64,000 nt of DNA from Diphasiastrum complanatum (GCA_029204225.1 CM055114.1:10713634-10777633), one strand, 5' to 3'; counted from the first letter of the stretch, positions 11,443 to 22,244 are shown. Notes: generated by a model not told the origin, from the sequence alone. Made by a program: numbers and translations.

Positions 11443-12323
11443 GCAACAGAATCTTCTTCAATCTCTTTGGAGAGATTAGCTTGCTTGAGTTGGTTTTACT
11501 TCTTAAAGCAATTAGAGGCATAGTGCCCCTTCTTGCCACAAAAGAAACACTTCACTTTTTTCTTCTTGGTCTTTGAGTTAGAAGGATGAGGTGTATCATC
11601 CTCTTCACCATCTTTGTCTCAATATTTGGCTTTGTCTTTGTTGGATGCTTGAGAGAACTGGTTCTTACTCCTTCCTTTCTACTTGCCTTTGACCAAGAGG
11701 GCTTTGTCACTTCCACCATGCTCGAGTTTGTTCATCTTGTAGAGTTTATAGCTTTGTCTAGATTCTTCAGAAATAAGAATTTCTTGGAGAGTTTCTAGAT
11801 TAGGCAGCTCCTCCTTAATAGCAAAAGACTGAACAAGATTATCATAGTCATCTCTCAAGCCATTCAGTATGACTTGAACTAGCTCATCTTGGTTAATAGT
11901 AACACCAACACAGGAAAGCTCTCTATGTAAATCTTTAACTCTCAAAACATAGTTAGATGCACTCTCTTCACTTCTTTGGAAACTTTGGAAAATCTGATTC
12001 CTAAGAGTGAGTATTCTAGAAGTATTCTTTGCTTCATAGATGGTCTTTAGTGCATCCCAAGCTTCTTTGGCTATAGTGCAAGATCCTATCTCTCTCAGAA
12101 TTTCATTAGATACATTCATCTTAATGAAATGTAGAGCCATTCTAGCTCTTTTCTTATACTTGAGAATTTCAGCTTGTGCTTTTGGCTCCTCCTCAACACC
12201 AAGCACAATATCCATAACATCCTGGAGTATCAAAATAGACTCCATTCTGAACTTCCAAATTGAGTAATTAGAAGTGTTTAGCCTTTCACTGGCTTCTAGA
12301 AGATATCCTCCCTGAGATGCCAT
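11443..12323 (-). pseudogene. Copia element A: gag
   Basis: The start MASQGGYLLEASERLN at 12323 opens 214 residues of copia Gag. The NYSIWKFRMES motif and the LRNQIFQSFQ / YVLRVKDLHREL segments are typical of UBN2-type copia Gag. After a frame break the nucleocapsid knuckle CFFCGKKGHYASNC is encoded around 11508-11550 (C-x2-C-x4-H-x4-C, intact). The gag of copia B, F and G is clearly related, so these are sister families. Confidence 0.85.
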
Positions 12324-13160
12324 TTTAGTGAAGACTTCTTAGTTATTGGACTGAGATATGTTTGAGCTTGTTCCAATAAGACTTAAAGTTGCTGCTCTCT
12401 TTCACTATAGGTATTTTCAAGGATGTACTACCTTCCTATGTGAAACACTTGCAACTGTATTTGAGATGACTCTCAAATATTCCACAAGACAAGTTATCTA
12501 GATCAGACACACAAAGTGGATTGAGACACTTTGGCTAGTTTGAATGCTACTTTTGGCACGTGTGAAATGCTTCAAAAGCTCTCAGAAGGCTCAAAAGATG
12601 TTTATTACTTCAAACTTAGTCATTTTCAGTTTCTTGTGTAGGATGCTCAAAACAATGGATTCAGAACAAAGCAAGATTGAATCAAATTAAAATGCTGTCA
12701 CTCAGATTTTGGACCTATCCCTATCTTCTTTAAGAGCTTATAACTCTTGCTAGACACATCAAATTGATTTGGTTTCAATTTTTATGAAAAGTACAGATCA
12801 TAAGCTTTCCATCAAGCTATAACACTACTATCTTTGGATCTATAAGCAAGGAGAACAAAGGGACTGAAAATCTCTGGTTTTCACACGTGCGGAATTCCAG
12901 AATTCCGTACTACCACATTTCAGGTCTGAAAATTCAGTTCCAATCCGATTTGATCCAAATACACTTTAGAGAATACCATGACAAAATTTCCAAAATTCAC
13001 ACGTGTGGGGAATGTCCACAAGTATGATGGATCTAATTAAGCTTTGTGATTAGCATAGTAACCTGATTCTAGATTGATTAGCAAGATCTAGTTAAGAAGA
13101 AATGGCTTAACCACAATCTAGCATGCTAAGCAACTGAATATGATAGCAATGAATCAATAA
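12324..13160 (-). mobile_element. Copia element A leader and probable 5' LTR end
   Basis: About 670 bp of non-coding leader lies between the gag ATG and a TTCACACGTGTGG palindrome at 12996-13008, which resembles the LTR end of element F. A canonical primer site is not visible. A second copy of the palindrome core occurs at 12880-12889 and a partial one near 12556. From 13009 to about 13160 the sequence may be LTR, cut off by the next element. Confidence 0.45.
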
Positions 13161-13469
13161 GTTGCTGATTTGGTGCGCCGTACCTCAGTGCCGCGTTTGG
13201 TGCCCTTTGATGATATGGATAAGAAGTCTGATAAGGACTCCTCTTCTGTTAAACAATCTGGGGGTTAAACGGGCAAAATGTCGTATCGTGCGATGTTGCA
13301 TTTCACAAATGGCAAAATCTATGTGTCACATCAAATATTGCTTTAGGACTGGACAATCGTTTGTTGTATGGTTTTGTGTGCATACTGAACACCATACATT
13401 TTTACGTCGAGAGTACTGTAGCTGGTTTGGTTTCAGTACATGTGGCGCTCCATAGTTAAAAACGATGCT
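13161..13469. other. Unassigned sequence between copia A and gypsy
   Basis: One frame reads about 30 residues with charged and Ser-rich content (PRLVPFDDMDKKSDKDSS) and then stops. It may be retroelement-derived, but I cannot place it. Confidence 0.3.
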
Positions 13470-13796
13470 AAGACTGTAGCAAAGTTATCATTGACGAAAG
13501 ATAGCTTTGACGCAAATGGAGGATGATTGTCGTCTTTCATTAGTCGAGACTGAACGAGTTCAAAATAAATTTTTTTTTTTCGATCAATCTATTAAAAAAA
13601 TCATAATTAAACAAGGGGACTAGGTGCTTCTGTATGATAACAGACACATGTTGTTTCTTGGAAAACTACATACCAGATGGATGGGATCTTACAAAGTCAT
13701 AGAAGTTTTTAGCAATAAATCATTTCAGTTAGCCGATCTTGAAGGACATTCACTTGATACTCGAGTAAATGGCTCAAGAGTGAGCTACTATGACTA
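13470..13796 (+). pseudogene. Ty3/gypsy integrase, C-terminal end
   Basis: The frame reads a charged helix, then a segment around GD-stop-VLLYDNRHM, LGKLHTRWMGSYKVIEVF and LDTRVNGSRVSYYD before its stop. This is the typical end of a plant gypsy integrase (the GDLVLLYD ... W.GPF.V..V pattern). One in-frame stop (TAG) stands where Trp or Leu is usual. A run of T and A just upstream looks slippage-prone. The core of the enzyme is missing. It sits about 380 bp before the extra ORF at 14179. Confidence 0.8.
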
Positions 13797-14178
13797 ATTT
13801 CTGATGAATATGGCAAGTTCAATTTTTTGCGAACTTGCGAAATTTGCGACACTGTTCACATTTCATCCAAACTTGTTATTTCCAGTTTTGAAAGTACAAA
13901 AAATTCCTTCACTTTTGGTCAATCCTTCACCTTCGCTACATTGATACTTTTCGCTGCTTTTTTGCGATAATGCCGACACCTTCGCTTCATCAATAAATCA
14001 CTATATTCCTTGCGAAAAATGTGACACCATTCTGGAATATGCTATGTTAGGTAAATCCACCAATTTTGGGAAAGCAAAAATTGTTGCTACCTCTTTTCCA
14101 CCACTCTTGCTTTCTGATTTTGTGAACTTTTACAATTAAGCTCTCTTATGCCATCGCTAGTTCACCATTACTATCGTC

Positions 14179-15207
14179 ATGGTGATTGTGTTCAAAACGC
14201 ATCCAAAACCAGTCTTACCGATTTTGCAGCCATTAGCCATACAAGCACGGATTGAAGGACTACTTCAATTTGATCCATCAAAAATTCTTACTGATGTGTG
14301 CCACGAGCTAATTCGAAATTTGAACGAAACAGAGGAGGGACATATTTCTACTGTTGTCCGAAATCAAGAGGTTGTTATCACAGAGGAATTTTATTGTCAA
14401 GCCCTAGGTTTGCCTATGGACGGCAGTATCCCTGTCACTAAGCCCCACTTCATGACCGGGAGCGGAGCTTTTCAGGGCAAAACTTATCTGGAGAAAAGGA
14501 GATATAAGCTTTCATATATCAGAGATCCCAATCTCAAGAGCTTCGTGCAGTTCGCTCTTGCTTCCATATTTTTACCAGAGCAAGAGTACACCATTTCTAA
14601 TACAAATTTGGGATACCTACTGAGAGCCTTGAATGGAAAACCCATTGTCTTCAGACAGATTGCTTTTAAGCAATTTTGTAAATTAGTAAAGGGTAATCAA
14701 TTTTCCAGGCTTGGATTGCAGTTTGGTATTCTATGTATGCATGCCAGTGTTCTAACTATGCAAGAAGATATTAGAATTGCACCGGTGCTGCCAGAATTAG
14801 CCCCTTCAATTGAAGGTGACTCACAAATGAGAACATCAAAGATGACCACCACCGAGATTGCATCATCATCGTCAAGCCAACAACAAAAAAGCTCGATGAG
14901 GATGTCTTCTCCATCATCCCAGTGTAAGCCACTTTTTAGTGCAGAAAGCAGCCGAAAAGCTGAGGAAGAGGAAGAAACAGAGATTATTGCTGGGCAAGGG
15001 CAAATCCAAGAAGATATCCAACAAGATCCAGCAAAGGAAGATGAAAAAATCTCTGATATTCAGCAGGAAAGTGATGATGATATCGAGGCACCAATCTTGG
15101 ATGAAGAATTATATTTGAAGACCTGTGATACGTTGCTGTCAGAAACCCATACATCCATTCAACACTTTGTCAGTCGAGAAAAAGGTCTCATGGAAGCTCA
15201 GAAGTAA
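14179..15207 (+). CDS. Extra ORF downstream of gypsy integrase (342 residues), function unknown
   Basis: An uninterrupted 342-codon frame beginning MVIVFKTHPKPVLPILQP. The first ~190 residues look folded, with EEFYCQALGLPMDGSIPVTK and FVQFALASIFLPEQEYTI. The middle is Ser/Gln-rich and low-complexity, then acidic (EEEEETEIIAGQGQIQEDIQQ), and the end is helical. It lies on the same strand and 380 bp after an integrase C terminus, and a purine-rich tract and probable LTR follow at 16531. This fits an additional ORF of an Athila/Tat-type gypsy element. The folded part recalls the plant-transposon-protein domain of such ORFs. This is inference from pattern memory. The family and function are uncertain. 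Confidence 0.55.
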   Translation: MVIVFKTHPKPVLPILQPLAIQARIEGLLQFDPSKILTDVCHELIRNLNETEEGHISTVVRNQEVVITEEFYCQALGLPMDGSIPVTKPHFMTGSGAFQGKTYLEKRRYKLSYIRDPNLKSFVQFALASIFLPEQEYTISNTNLGYLLRALNGKPIVFRQIAFKQFCKLVKGNQFSRLGLQFGILCMHASVLTMQEDIRIAPVLPELAPSIEGDSQMRTSKMTTTEIASSSSSQQQKSSMRMSSPSSQCKPLFSAESSRKAEEEEETEIIAGQGQIQEDIQQDPAKEDEKISDIQQESDDDIEAPILDEELYLKTCDTLLSETHTSIQHFVSREKGLMEAQK

Positions 15208-15635
15208 GTATGATTCTATACGAGAAGACCTGATTTAGAAAGACGAGGAGCTGGTGGTGACTAAGGTTGAACTGACGCACAAAAGCAAAGAACTTGAAGT
15301 AGCTTAAGTGGAGCTGTCAGAGAAAAATACAGCCTTGGAAAAAGCCCAAGGCAGGTTTGACGCTACCTTGGAAGCACTTGAGATAATGCAGGAGCAATTC
15401 AACAATTTTGAAAACAAAAATGCATTACTCAAGCAGCAAATCCAGACCCTACAAGCTTCCCTACAGGAAGAAAGACATGTTTGGACTACTCTGAAAAGTG
15501 CAAACAAGGAGCTGAATGACAAATTCAGTGAAGCAATTGCAGATAAGAAGAGTGTTGAAGCAGTTGTGGATGTGCTGAAGCAAGCCAAAAATAGTTGTAG
15601 AACTCTATTTCTCAATTGCAGATTTCTATAGACAT
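15208..15635 (+). pseudogene. Coiled-coil continuation of the extra ORF
   Basis: Past the stop at 15205, a shifted frame carries on with about 130 residues of heptad-like, charged sequence (ELSEKNTALEKAQGRFDATL, NFENKNALLKQQIQTLQASL). A frameshift and two in-frame stops separate it from 14179-15207. Both stops (TAG, TAA) are one C-to-T change from Gln codons, in positions where Gln suits the coiled coil. The intact ancestor was therefore probably one longer protein with a C-terminal coiled coil. Confidence 0.55.
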
Positions 15636-15807
15636 GTTAAGTCAAGGCAATAAAATTTATAAGAGACAGGCTGAGGAGACAATTTTATGGTGAATAAGCA
15701 CCGAAGTAACACTCGAAGCCTGCGTATCTCATGGCAGATACAGGATTGATCCCATAGCTTGGAAAGGTATCCCGTATCCTTGCTCTTGCCATTGTTCAGA
15801 ATAAGTT

Positions 15808-16290
15808 CAATGTGCAAACTATTTATATCCATATTGTTACAGAATCTTTATATATATATATATCCTAGAGTATCTAAAAACATTTGAAAAAAATATTTTT
15901 CTAGCTCTGGATGAGTATCTAAATAAGCTAGACTCAATTAACATTTTTGATGTTAAAGAAGTTGTTCCTAGCCCTAATCCAATCCCTCCTAGATTCTCTA
16001 GTCGAATATTATTCCCTGATCTGTGGGAAATTTACACATATTGGAAAGCTAACTATTCTCGTTATTTGGAGGAAGTTAAAGCAAATAATATACTTCGCTC
16101 CACTAATCCAATAACCAAACCATACCATACTTATAATTACGTAAATATTGGTTCTCTCATTTCCTATGCACTTTTATCCATTCAACAATTGTATAATAAA
16201 GAGAAATTTCTAGAATATACATATGTAGCCCTCTCACTAACTGTCCCTTCTGCTGAGATGTTTGAAATCTTGTCTGAGGATAGTTGGTAA
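15808..16290 (+). CDS. Unrecognised ORF without a clear start, between coiled-coil ORF and LTR
   Basis: A plus-strand frame stays open for about 160 codons to a stop at 16288, and the first in-frame ATG is only at 16066. The composition is protein-like: PSPNPIPPRFSSRILFPDLW, WKANYSRYLEEVKANNILRS, SLISYALLSIQQLYNKEKF. Its N-terminal part runs through a TA microsatellite at 15848-15863 and is doubtful. I do not recognise a family. It could be a further ORF or exon-like segment of the same gypsy element, or a captured piece of host gene. Confidence 0.4.
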   Translation, partial: QCANYLYPYCYRIFIYIYILEYLKTFEKNIFLALDEYLNKLDSINIFDVKEVVPSPNPIPPRFSSRILFPDLWEIYTYWKANYSRYLEEVKANNILRSTNPITKPYHTYNYVNIGSLISYALLSIQQLYNKEKFLEYTYVALSLTVPSAEMFEILSEDSW

Positions 16291-16530
16291 ACATATCTTG
16301 TAAATAATACATTGATCAACAACCCTCTTGCACCATTGGGCAATCGTGGAATGGGAGGTTATCCAAATCTATCTTTCTAGAAAGATTACAATAAGAAGAA
16401 TAACTATTTCCTTGTTACAAAAGGGATAACCCTCGAACAAGCGAGCCAAAGCCATTTTACATAGAAAGCCAGCCAACAGGAAGCAACAAAGGCGAATGTG
16501 AGAAATTTGTTTGCGAGCCACTGCACAGTT

Positions 16531-17298
16531 GAGGAAGGGGATATGTGGAGCCTCATGATCCCACATTATCCAAAGTTATTGTTTTATATTGTAAAAATTT
16601 TCAAATTTTATATATGTAAATGTGCTATAGTGCCTAAATTCATGTAACGGCCTATTTGCATCTTGTAAATTCACTTTTAAGTTAGAACTTGTGATGTTTT
16701 GTGTGATATTCTATAGAGACACATTAGCGGATTTCAACCGACATCTTAACGGTTGGTAAACGTCATTCAGGCCAGTGTTCGATCCTAAAAGGTCAACACT
16801 TCATGCCATTGTACACATGCACAGGTTTGAGTATCAATAGAGAGAAGAGAGCCAATTTCTATAAGCTTGAGCATTTTTTCCCTCTGCCATCTCTTACAAC
16901 ATTACTTCTTATCAATTGAGCGAATACATTTTGAACGATCTGTAACTGTTTGCGATACTTGTCTGTTTGCGTCACACATACTTTTTATTTCTTACTGAAT
17001 TTTAGTTACTCTAACTTGGATTCTCAGACGTCACCAGAGGGCGTCAATTCTAACTAATGTGTGCAGGGAGTTAGCCTTCTTTCAATTGTGAACGAGCTAT
17101 GTGTTCAGATAACAAACTTGTCTGATGCTCTGTTATGTTTGCTTCGTGTGATAAGAACTAATTCTCTATGTTCAATTAAGAGGAATCATTAGCCAATTTG
17201 ATGTTGTTTGATGAATCTATTTGCTAGTCGTTGTTTGATCTGATTGCTTATTGTTATCCTAAGAGCCTGGAGGATAAAGTAACTTTTATAATCACAGA
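16531..17298 (+). mobile_element. Polypurine tract and probable 3' LTR of gypsy element
   Basis: GAGGAAGGGGA at 16531-16541 is a good polypurine tract and is followed two bases later by TGTGGAGCC, a plausible LTR start. The following ~750 bp has no ORF and contains promoter- and leader-like sequence. It could end at ATAATCACA near 17298. No second copy of this LTR is in the window, so both ends are inferred. Confidence 0.4.
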
Positions 17299-17510
17299 CC
17301 TTGACCAAAACGTTTCACCCTACCCAAATATCTTTGGATAACCAGATATGTCCTTGTAGTATTCATTGTGAATATTACACATCACATTCCATTCACCTTC
17401 TTACATACACTTATCATACAAAAAAAGAGATTATTCTCTCTCTTGGGGAACGATCAAACATTCTATACTACTTAGTTCATTGATTTTGTGGAAATCTATA
17501 ACGTTTAGGC

Positions 17511-18088
17511 CACCACAACACAAGCTTCATGCAGCTCTATGGGCTTTCAGAACCACATTCAAAGTGAGTACTGAAAAAACCCCATTTCAGATGGTGTATG
17601 GATAGGAAGCTGTAATGTCTGGTGAGTTTGTTGTTCTGAGTCTGAGAGTCACCATCGTTGAACGACTTAGTATAGAGGAATCAACCAAGAGGAGATTGAA
17701 AAACCTTCTTCAACTTCATGAAGCTCACTTCCTAGCGCTTCATGCCCTAGCAGTGGAAAACCAATGATGGAAGGCCTGGCATGAGCGCAATATCAAAACC
17801 AAGGATCTCGTCAAGGGAGAATTGGCATTGTTATACAACGCCAAGGCTCACAAAGGCAAGCTTAAGTTTCAGGGAGAGGGACTGTATAGAGTAGTAGAGA
17901 TCCGACCTAATGGCGCAGTGATACTCACCGACCTGCAAGGCAATTTGCTAGACACACCCGTTAATGGCAGCAGGTTGTGTCGCTACTATTCTGCCGATGC
18001 TGAACTCAGAGATGTGCCAAAACCACCATCCACGTCATCTTCTTCAGCTCAAGATGAACCATCAACACCCATTAGAGAGCCTAGATAG
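17511..18088 (+). pseudogene. Ty3/gypsy integrase, end of core and C-terminal domain
   Basis: The frame begins with HKLHAALWAFRTTFKVSTEK and a PFQMVYG motif, typical of the end of the gypsy integrase core. It then has a charged helix and GELALLYNAKAHKGKLKFQG ... LDTPVNGSRLCRYYS. Two stops interrupt it (after MVYG and in the helix), but the last 88 codons (17822-18088) are open. It is a different family from the integrase end at 13470. The LTR at 18119 begins 31 bp after its stop, the normal pol-to-3'LTR arrangement. Confidence 0.85.
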
Positions 18089-18118
18089 GAGTAGCTTGTA
18101 GGATTAGATGCTCGTCGG

Positions 18119-18890
18119 TTTGTTGGGGGGTATTCCCGATGAATTGTAAATAAATAATATTGGCCAATAAAATGTGTTGCGAGGGCATGGCATACTGTGC
18201 GTATAAGCCCATGGCTCAATGAGCACACAAGTTAAGTTGTAAATAAAATAATAGACTTGGGCCCCTTTGTAACTAAAATAAAACTTGAGGCCCAAAGTCA
18301 ATTTTAAACTTAGAGTTTACTTTTTTAGAGTTGGGTCCAATTTTGGAATCACATGAATCTTGTGACTTCCAATGTACTTTTTGTGGACCCTTGGATCAAG
18401 TTGAGTCCAAGATAAATGGGTAGGATCAATTTAAATATTAGCCAATAGAATTTTGGAGCAAGGGCCTTCCCCATTTATAAAAAGACACCACTTGTACTCT
18501 ATTTCCATGCTTAATAGGAGGAAACTCTACCACTTTTTGGAGAGAAGCATCCTCATTTGCTATTCACTACTTGCTAATGCTTTTGATTGTGTTTTCCATT
18601 GTTTTTTATTTTCATGTTATTTGGTTGTCTTAGTTAATGTTTCTCCATTAGCAAGCATAAGGAGCATTTGAGCTAACCTCCACTCTCACTCTCTATCTCT
18701 CTCTTTCCCTCTTCTCTTCTCAATCTCTTCTAATCTTCCCTTTACTTTCACCTACAATCATGATGAAGGTAATTTAGAGGAGTAGAGTTAGTGAAAGTAG
18801 CGTTAGTGGTGGTAGAGTTAGACAAAAAGTAGGGAACTAACTAAAAGTAGCATCTATGAGACTGCATCCCACTGTACAAGCAAGATTCAA
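18119..18890 (+). mobile_element. Gypsy LTR between pol end and gag (tandem join)
   Basis: Starts TGTTGGGGGGTATTCCC right after the integrase stop. The first ~245 bp match the inverted copy at 4148-4395. A TATA box (TATAAAA, 18476-18482) is followed by TTCCATGCTTAATAGG, a motif shared with the LTR at 57652 (CTCCATGCTTAATAAG). The right end is not sharp; TTTGGAATCC near 18894 may be a primer site. Because gag follows on the same strand (19082), this LTR serves as the 3' LTR of one unit and the 5' LTR of another. Confidence 0.7.
18476..18482 (+). promoter_or_regulatory. TATA box of gypsy LTR
   Basis: TATAAAA inside the LTR, upstream of a region matching the transcribed part of the related LTR at 57652. 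It is probably the core promoter for the retroelement RNA. Confidence 0.5.
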
Positions 18891-19081
18891 CTACTTTGGA
18901 ATCCACCATCGGATGAATCTGAGATCTGGACGATCAGTAGCAAGAAGGACAACAAATCAAGCACCACACCTTCCCAGATTAACAACTGCGCAACAATAGA
19001 CAGAATCGAAACCAGCACCAATGGATCCATTAGGCCAACCCGTACCTGTCTCTCTTGCAGGCAGTCCGGAGAGCACCACAG

Positions 19082-19645
19082 ATGAAAATACCAAAATACG
19101 ACAGATCATCAGATCTCATCCGCTTCCTCCAGATCTACGAGCAAGCTTGTGAAATCTACGACGAACAGACACCTATAGAAAAATTGATGATTTTTCCATG
19201 TCCTTATTAGCAGTGGCTTAGGATTGGTTTTTCAACCTATTAGAGGAAGAAAAATCTACCTGGGAAGTGGTTAAAGCGGCTCTCATCATGCGCTTTAAAC
19301 CAAGGAAGTTCCTAGAAGAGCCATTTCTCCTGCTGAGCAAATTCAAGATGGGAAAACAAAAACGGGTCAGGGATTATATTGAATGGGTCAAACATCTACG
19401 ATCCGAGTGCAGTGCAGCTCTAACTCTTGATCATGTGGTGATCATGTGGTTCCTAGCCGGACTACCATGGAGCATCAGAAGAGAACTGAAATGACAGGAG
19501 CAGTACGCTACTCTGCAAGAAGCTATGAAAGATGCCATCAGGGAAGAGGATGAGGGATCTGACGACGAATATCCATCCACCCATACTCCTACTCCCTCGA
19601 TAACATCGCAGTTTGATCAGAAACTGAAAGCCTTACAAGGAGCTA
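19082..19645 (+). pseudogene. Ty3/gypsy gag
   Basis: Starts MKIPKYDRSSDLIRFLQIYE and, after frame breaks, continues to DWFFNLLEEEKSTWEVVKAA, MRFKPRKFLEE and VIMWFLAGLPWSIRREL. This is a Retrotrans_gag-type capsid domain, related to but different from the gag at 60685. A later part with an acidic run (AIREEDEGSDDEYPSTHTP) ends near 19645, where a minus-strand gypsy integrase begins. Several stops make it non-functional. Confidence 0.8.
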
Positions 19646-19661
19646 CCATCTTGGTGGCATA

Positions 19662-20100
19662 GTCCGTAGCAACAAGAATGTAACATTGACGAGTTTTACG
19701 AGTGATCGGTTTGATAGGCCCTACAAAATCTATCTCTTACTTCTCAAAAGGTGCTAAGGGAATAATTGGAGTACGTGGCCAATGTGTCACGAAGCTGGGT
19801 TTCTCCATCCTCTAACATGCATCACATTTTTGAATGATTAATTTAACATCTCTATAGACGGTAGGCCACCAGTACTTAGCATTAAGGATCTTTCTTGTAG
19901 TATTTTTAAGAGCATAGTGGTCCCACGAATCTTCCTCATGTAATGCACGTATTGCAATGGTCGTCCTGGTGGGTTCTAAACATCGACGAAGATTATTGTC
20001 GGCTCCTAATTTATACAATATTTATTTATAATTGTGTAACATCCTACTTTTGAAAGGAAAACAAATTTTTGCTTTTTATTAAAATGATCAGGATAAATCT
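19662..20100 (-). pseudogene. Ty3/gypsy integrase, zinc-binding domain and start of core
   Basis: The minus strand encodes the HHCC zinc-binding region (LRRCLEPTRTTIAIRALHEE ... KYWWPTVYRDVKLIIQKCDAC) and then the core start, EIDFVGPI ... YILVATDYATKMV, with a stop at the Trp usually found before EIDFVGP. The first catalytic Asp (EID) is present. The sequence is cut at about 19660, where it abuts the plus-strand gag. Upstream it connects to the tether segment at 20105. Confidence 0.8.
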
Positions 20101-20104
20101 GGTC

Positions 20105-20428
20105 CTATAAAAAGTTAATAATGTCCATATAAATTGATGTTTCCGATTGAATACGCATTATCTGTTCATCCGAAAATTCATCAAAAATGGGATCAAACTG
20201 ATTTTTTGTTTGGAGGCAGGCAAGACTAGTATCTGTATAAGGCAGAGGACGATAATCCTTTGTTGTAGTGTAGACTGTAACTTGGGACAATTCTCCTATC
20301 GGTGATCTTCTAGTTGCATCAACTAATCTCAAATGTCTTAATGTAGGTGCTATTCTATGGTGAATGCCTAACTCGTATGCTGTTTCTTCAGTCATTATAT
20401 TTACACTAGATCTGAAATCTATGGGCAC
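20105..20428 (-). pseudogene. Gypsy protease fused to pre-integrase tether (RT deleted)
   Basis: The N-terminal half is a retropepsin-like segment: PIDFRSSVNIMTEETAYELG, where the usual D-[ST]-G active site reads D-F-R. The C-terminal half (FDEFSDEQIMRIQSETS..YMDIINFL) resembles the stretch that normally lies between RNase H and the integrase zinc domain. The whole RT and RNase H, normally about 2 kb, are missing, yet the frame stays open across the join. This points to a deletion derivative rather than random decay. Confidence 0.65.
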
Positions 20429-22240
20429 ACTATCTAAAATATAGCAATTAATTACTGTCTGAATATTTGGTTGACCTTCATCACCATAGTTAACTACTCC
20501 TACATTGACTAACGGTAAATCACTTTTCTTTTCTTTTTCCTTTGTAAAAATTGCTTACTTTCTTTCTTATAATACTGATTATCCTCTAATAACTGTTTAA
20601 AAGTTATGTTGGGCATTCTGGAGACAAGGTCTTCCACTATATCATATAAACGATGTCTAAGTAGCGAAAGATCTCTAGGTATCTCGCTACTTATAACTAG
20701 ATCTGAGAACGTTATTTTGTTAACTTTTCTGGTTTCTTCGTCTAAAAACCTTTTAGTTTCTGAACTAATATCAACATCATAATGTTTTTCAGCAGGCCTA
20801 TCAAGGTCTATCTCTTTACTATTAGAAATTTCTACTAGCTATTCTGCGACTTTCATTTTTTCTGTCGCATTTTTTGCAGATTTTGTTTTCTTAGTTTTTT
20901 TTTTATCTTTACTACTTCTAGTAGATACTTTATTTATCTCTACATCTAAATCAAGCCATTGATGGTTTTGATCTTGTGATTTAGAATCTACTTCTATCCT
21001 TTGAACTACCATGTCAGTGTTAGTTTTAGATGGCCGAAGCTCATCTTCTCTAGGCGAGTTTACAAATATCGGTTTAGACCACGACTGTTGTGGCTGAGGA
21101 CATTCAGCAATGACAGGTCCTTCACCTTTACAATTAGCACAGATGGGCTACTGACCGCCTAGGTTCAAGACAATCAGGCAAATAGTGAACCGCGATTCCG
21201 CAATTGTAGCACGAACCCCTTTCTTGATGGAGGAGTGGAATCTCTTGTCCCTCCTCTACGCAAAATAGTGTACTATTGACCAGCACGTGGTTTTGGTATA
21301 ATGTTCTTTTGGTTATAAGGAGTTGCAATATAAGCTACCTCCTCATAATTATTAACCGGATAGAGCAATAATTCCTCTTCTAAATAGTTAGTCTATAAAC
21401 TGGGACAATTAGTCTTAGAATGACATTCCTTCTCACAAGTGATACACCAAACATTGGTGTTAAGCTTCACTTTTTTCCGTTTGGCTTTAACGTCAGACAT
21501 TTGGACCTTTAAATCAGTGATTTTTTTTGTTAATATCTCAACACTCTTCCTTAATGGATCCATCTTTTTAGATTTTTTCATTCTTTTCTTTCTATCCAAA
21601 TTCCTACTCTTTGATTTCCTATAAGAAGATTCTTTTTTTGATAAAGAAGAATAAGATGAATAATCTGAAGACTCTTCCTCATCTGCTGAATCAGATTCTG
21701 GTTCAGACTCAGTAGATGATCTAGATTCTTCTATATGTTTTGATTTATGTTTTTTGCTACTTTTTCTCTCATTCCTCCGTCTACGAGAAATTCGAGAAGT
21801 TTCGTAATTTTTGGCAGAGGCAATGACCTCTTCCAAAGTGGTCATCAAACCCTGTCGACAATAACGATCCATTATCTTAGGCAAGTCGCCCAAGAACCAT
21901 TCGTTTTGCATAGGAACCGGATACTGGGCTCCTAATTTTTCTATTAAATTCTTAATTCTACGAGTATATTTTCTAAGCGATTCCTTCAGTTTTTCTCAAC
22001 AAAATTAAGTCGTGCCAACAATCTAGTGGAGTATCCTATCTCCCTAAATTGCTTAAGAAATGCTACTTTTAAAGCATTCCAAGTATTAACTGTTTCTGGT
22101 ACTAATTGACTGTACCAAATCCTAGCCTGCTTACTTTCTTTGTGGATGAATGCTTTGTAAATGATAAGTAAACTATTTTTCTGTTATCAAGCCATACAGT
22201 AGCTATACTTCACATGTGTGAAGCCGCGGATCATCTTTTT
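20429..22240 (-). pseudogene. Ty3/gypsy gag with three zinc knuckles, and linker to protease
   Basis: The capsid part is at about 22240-21900 (ESKQARIWYSQLVPETVNTW, ALKVAFLKQFREIG). A long basic and Ser/Glu-rich stretch follows (RISRRRRNERKSSKKHKSKH, acidic SESEPESDSADEEES). Then come knuckles CITCEKECHSKTNC (near 21430), CYNCGIAVHYLPDC (near 21200) and a degenerate CANCKGEGPVIAEC (near 21120, His replaced by Pro). A charged linker leads into the protease at 20428. Stops and frameshifts break it; the longest frame is 21393-21911. Three spaced knuckles are more than the one or two usual in plant gypsy Gag. Confidence 0.75.
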
Positions 22241-22244
22241 TTAT

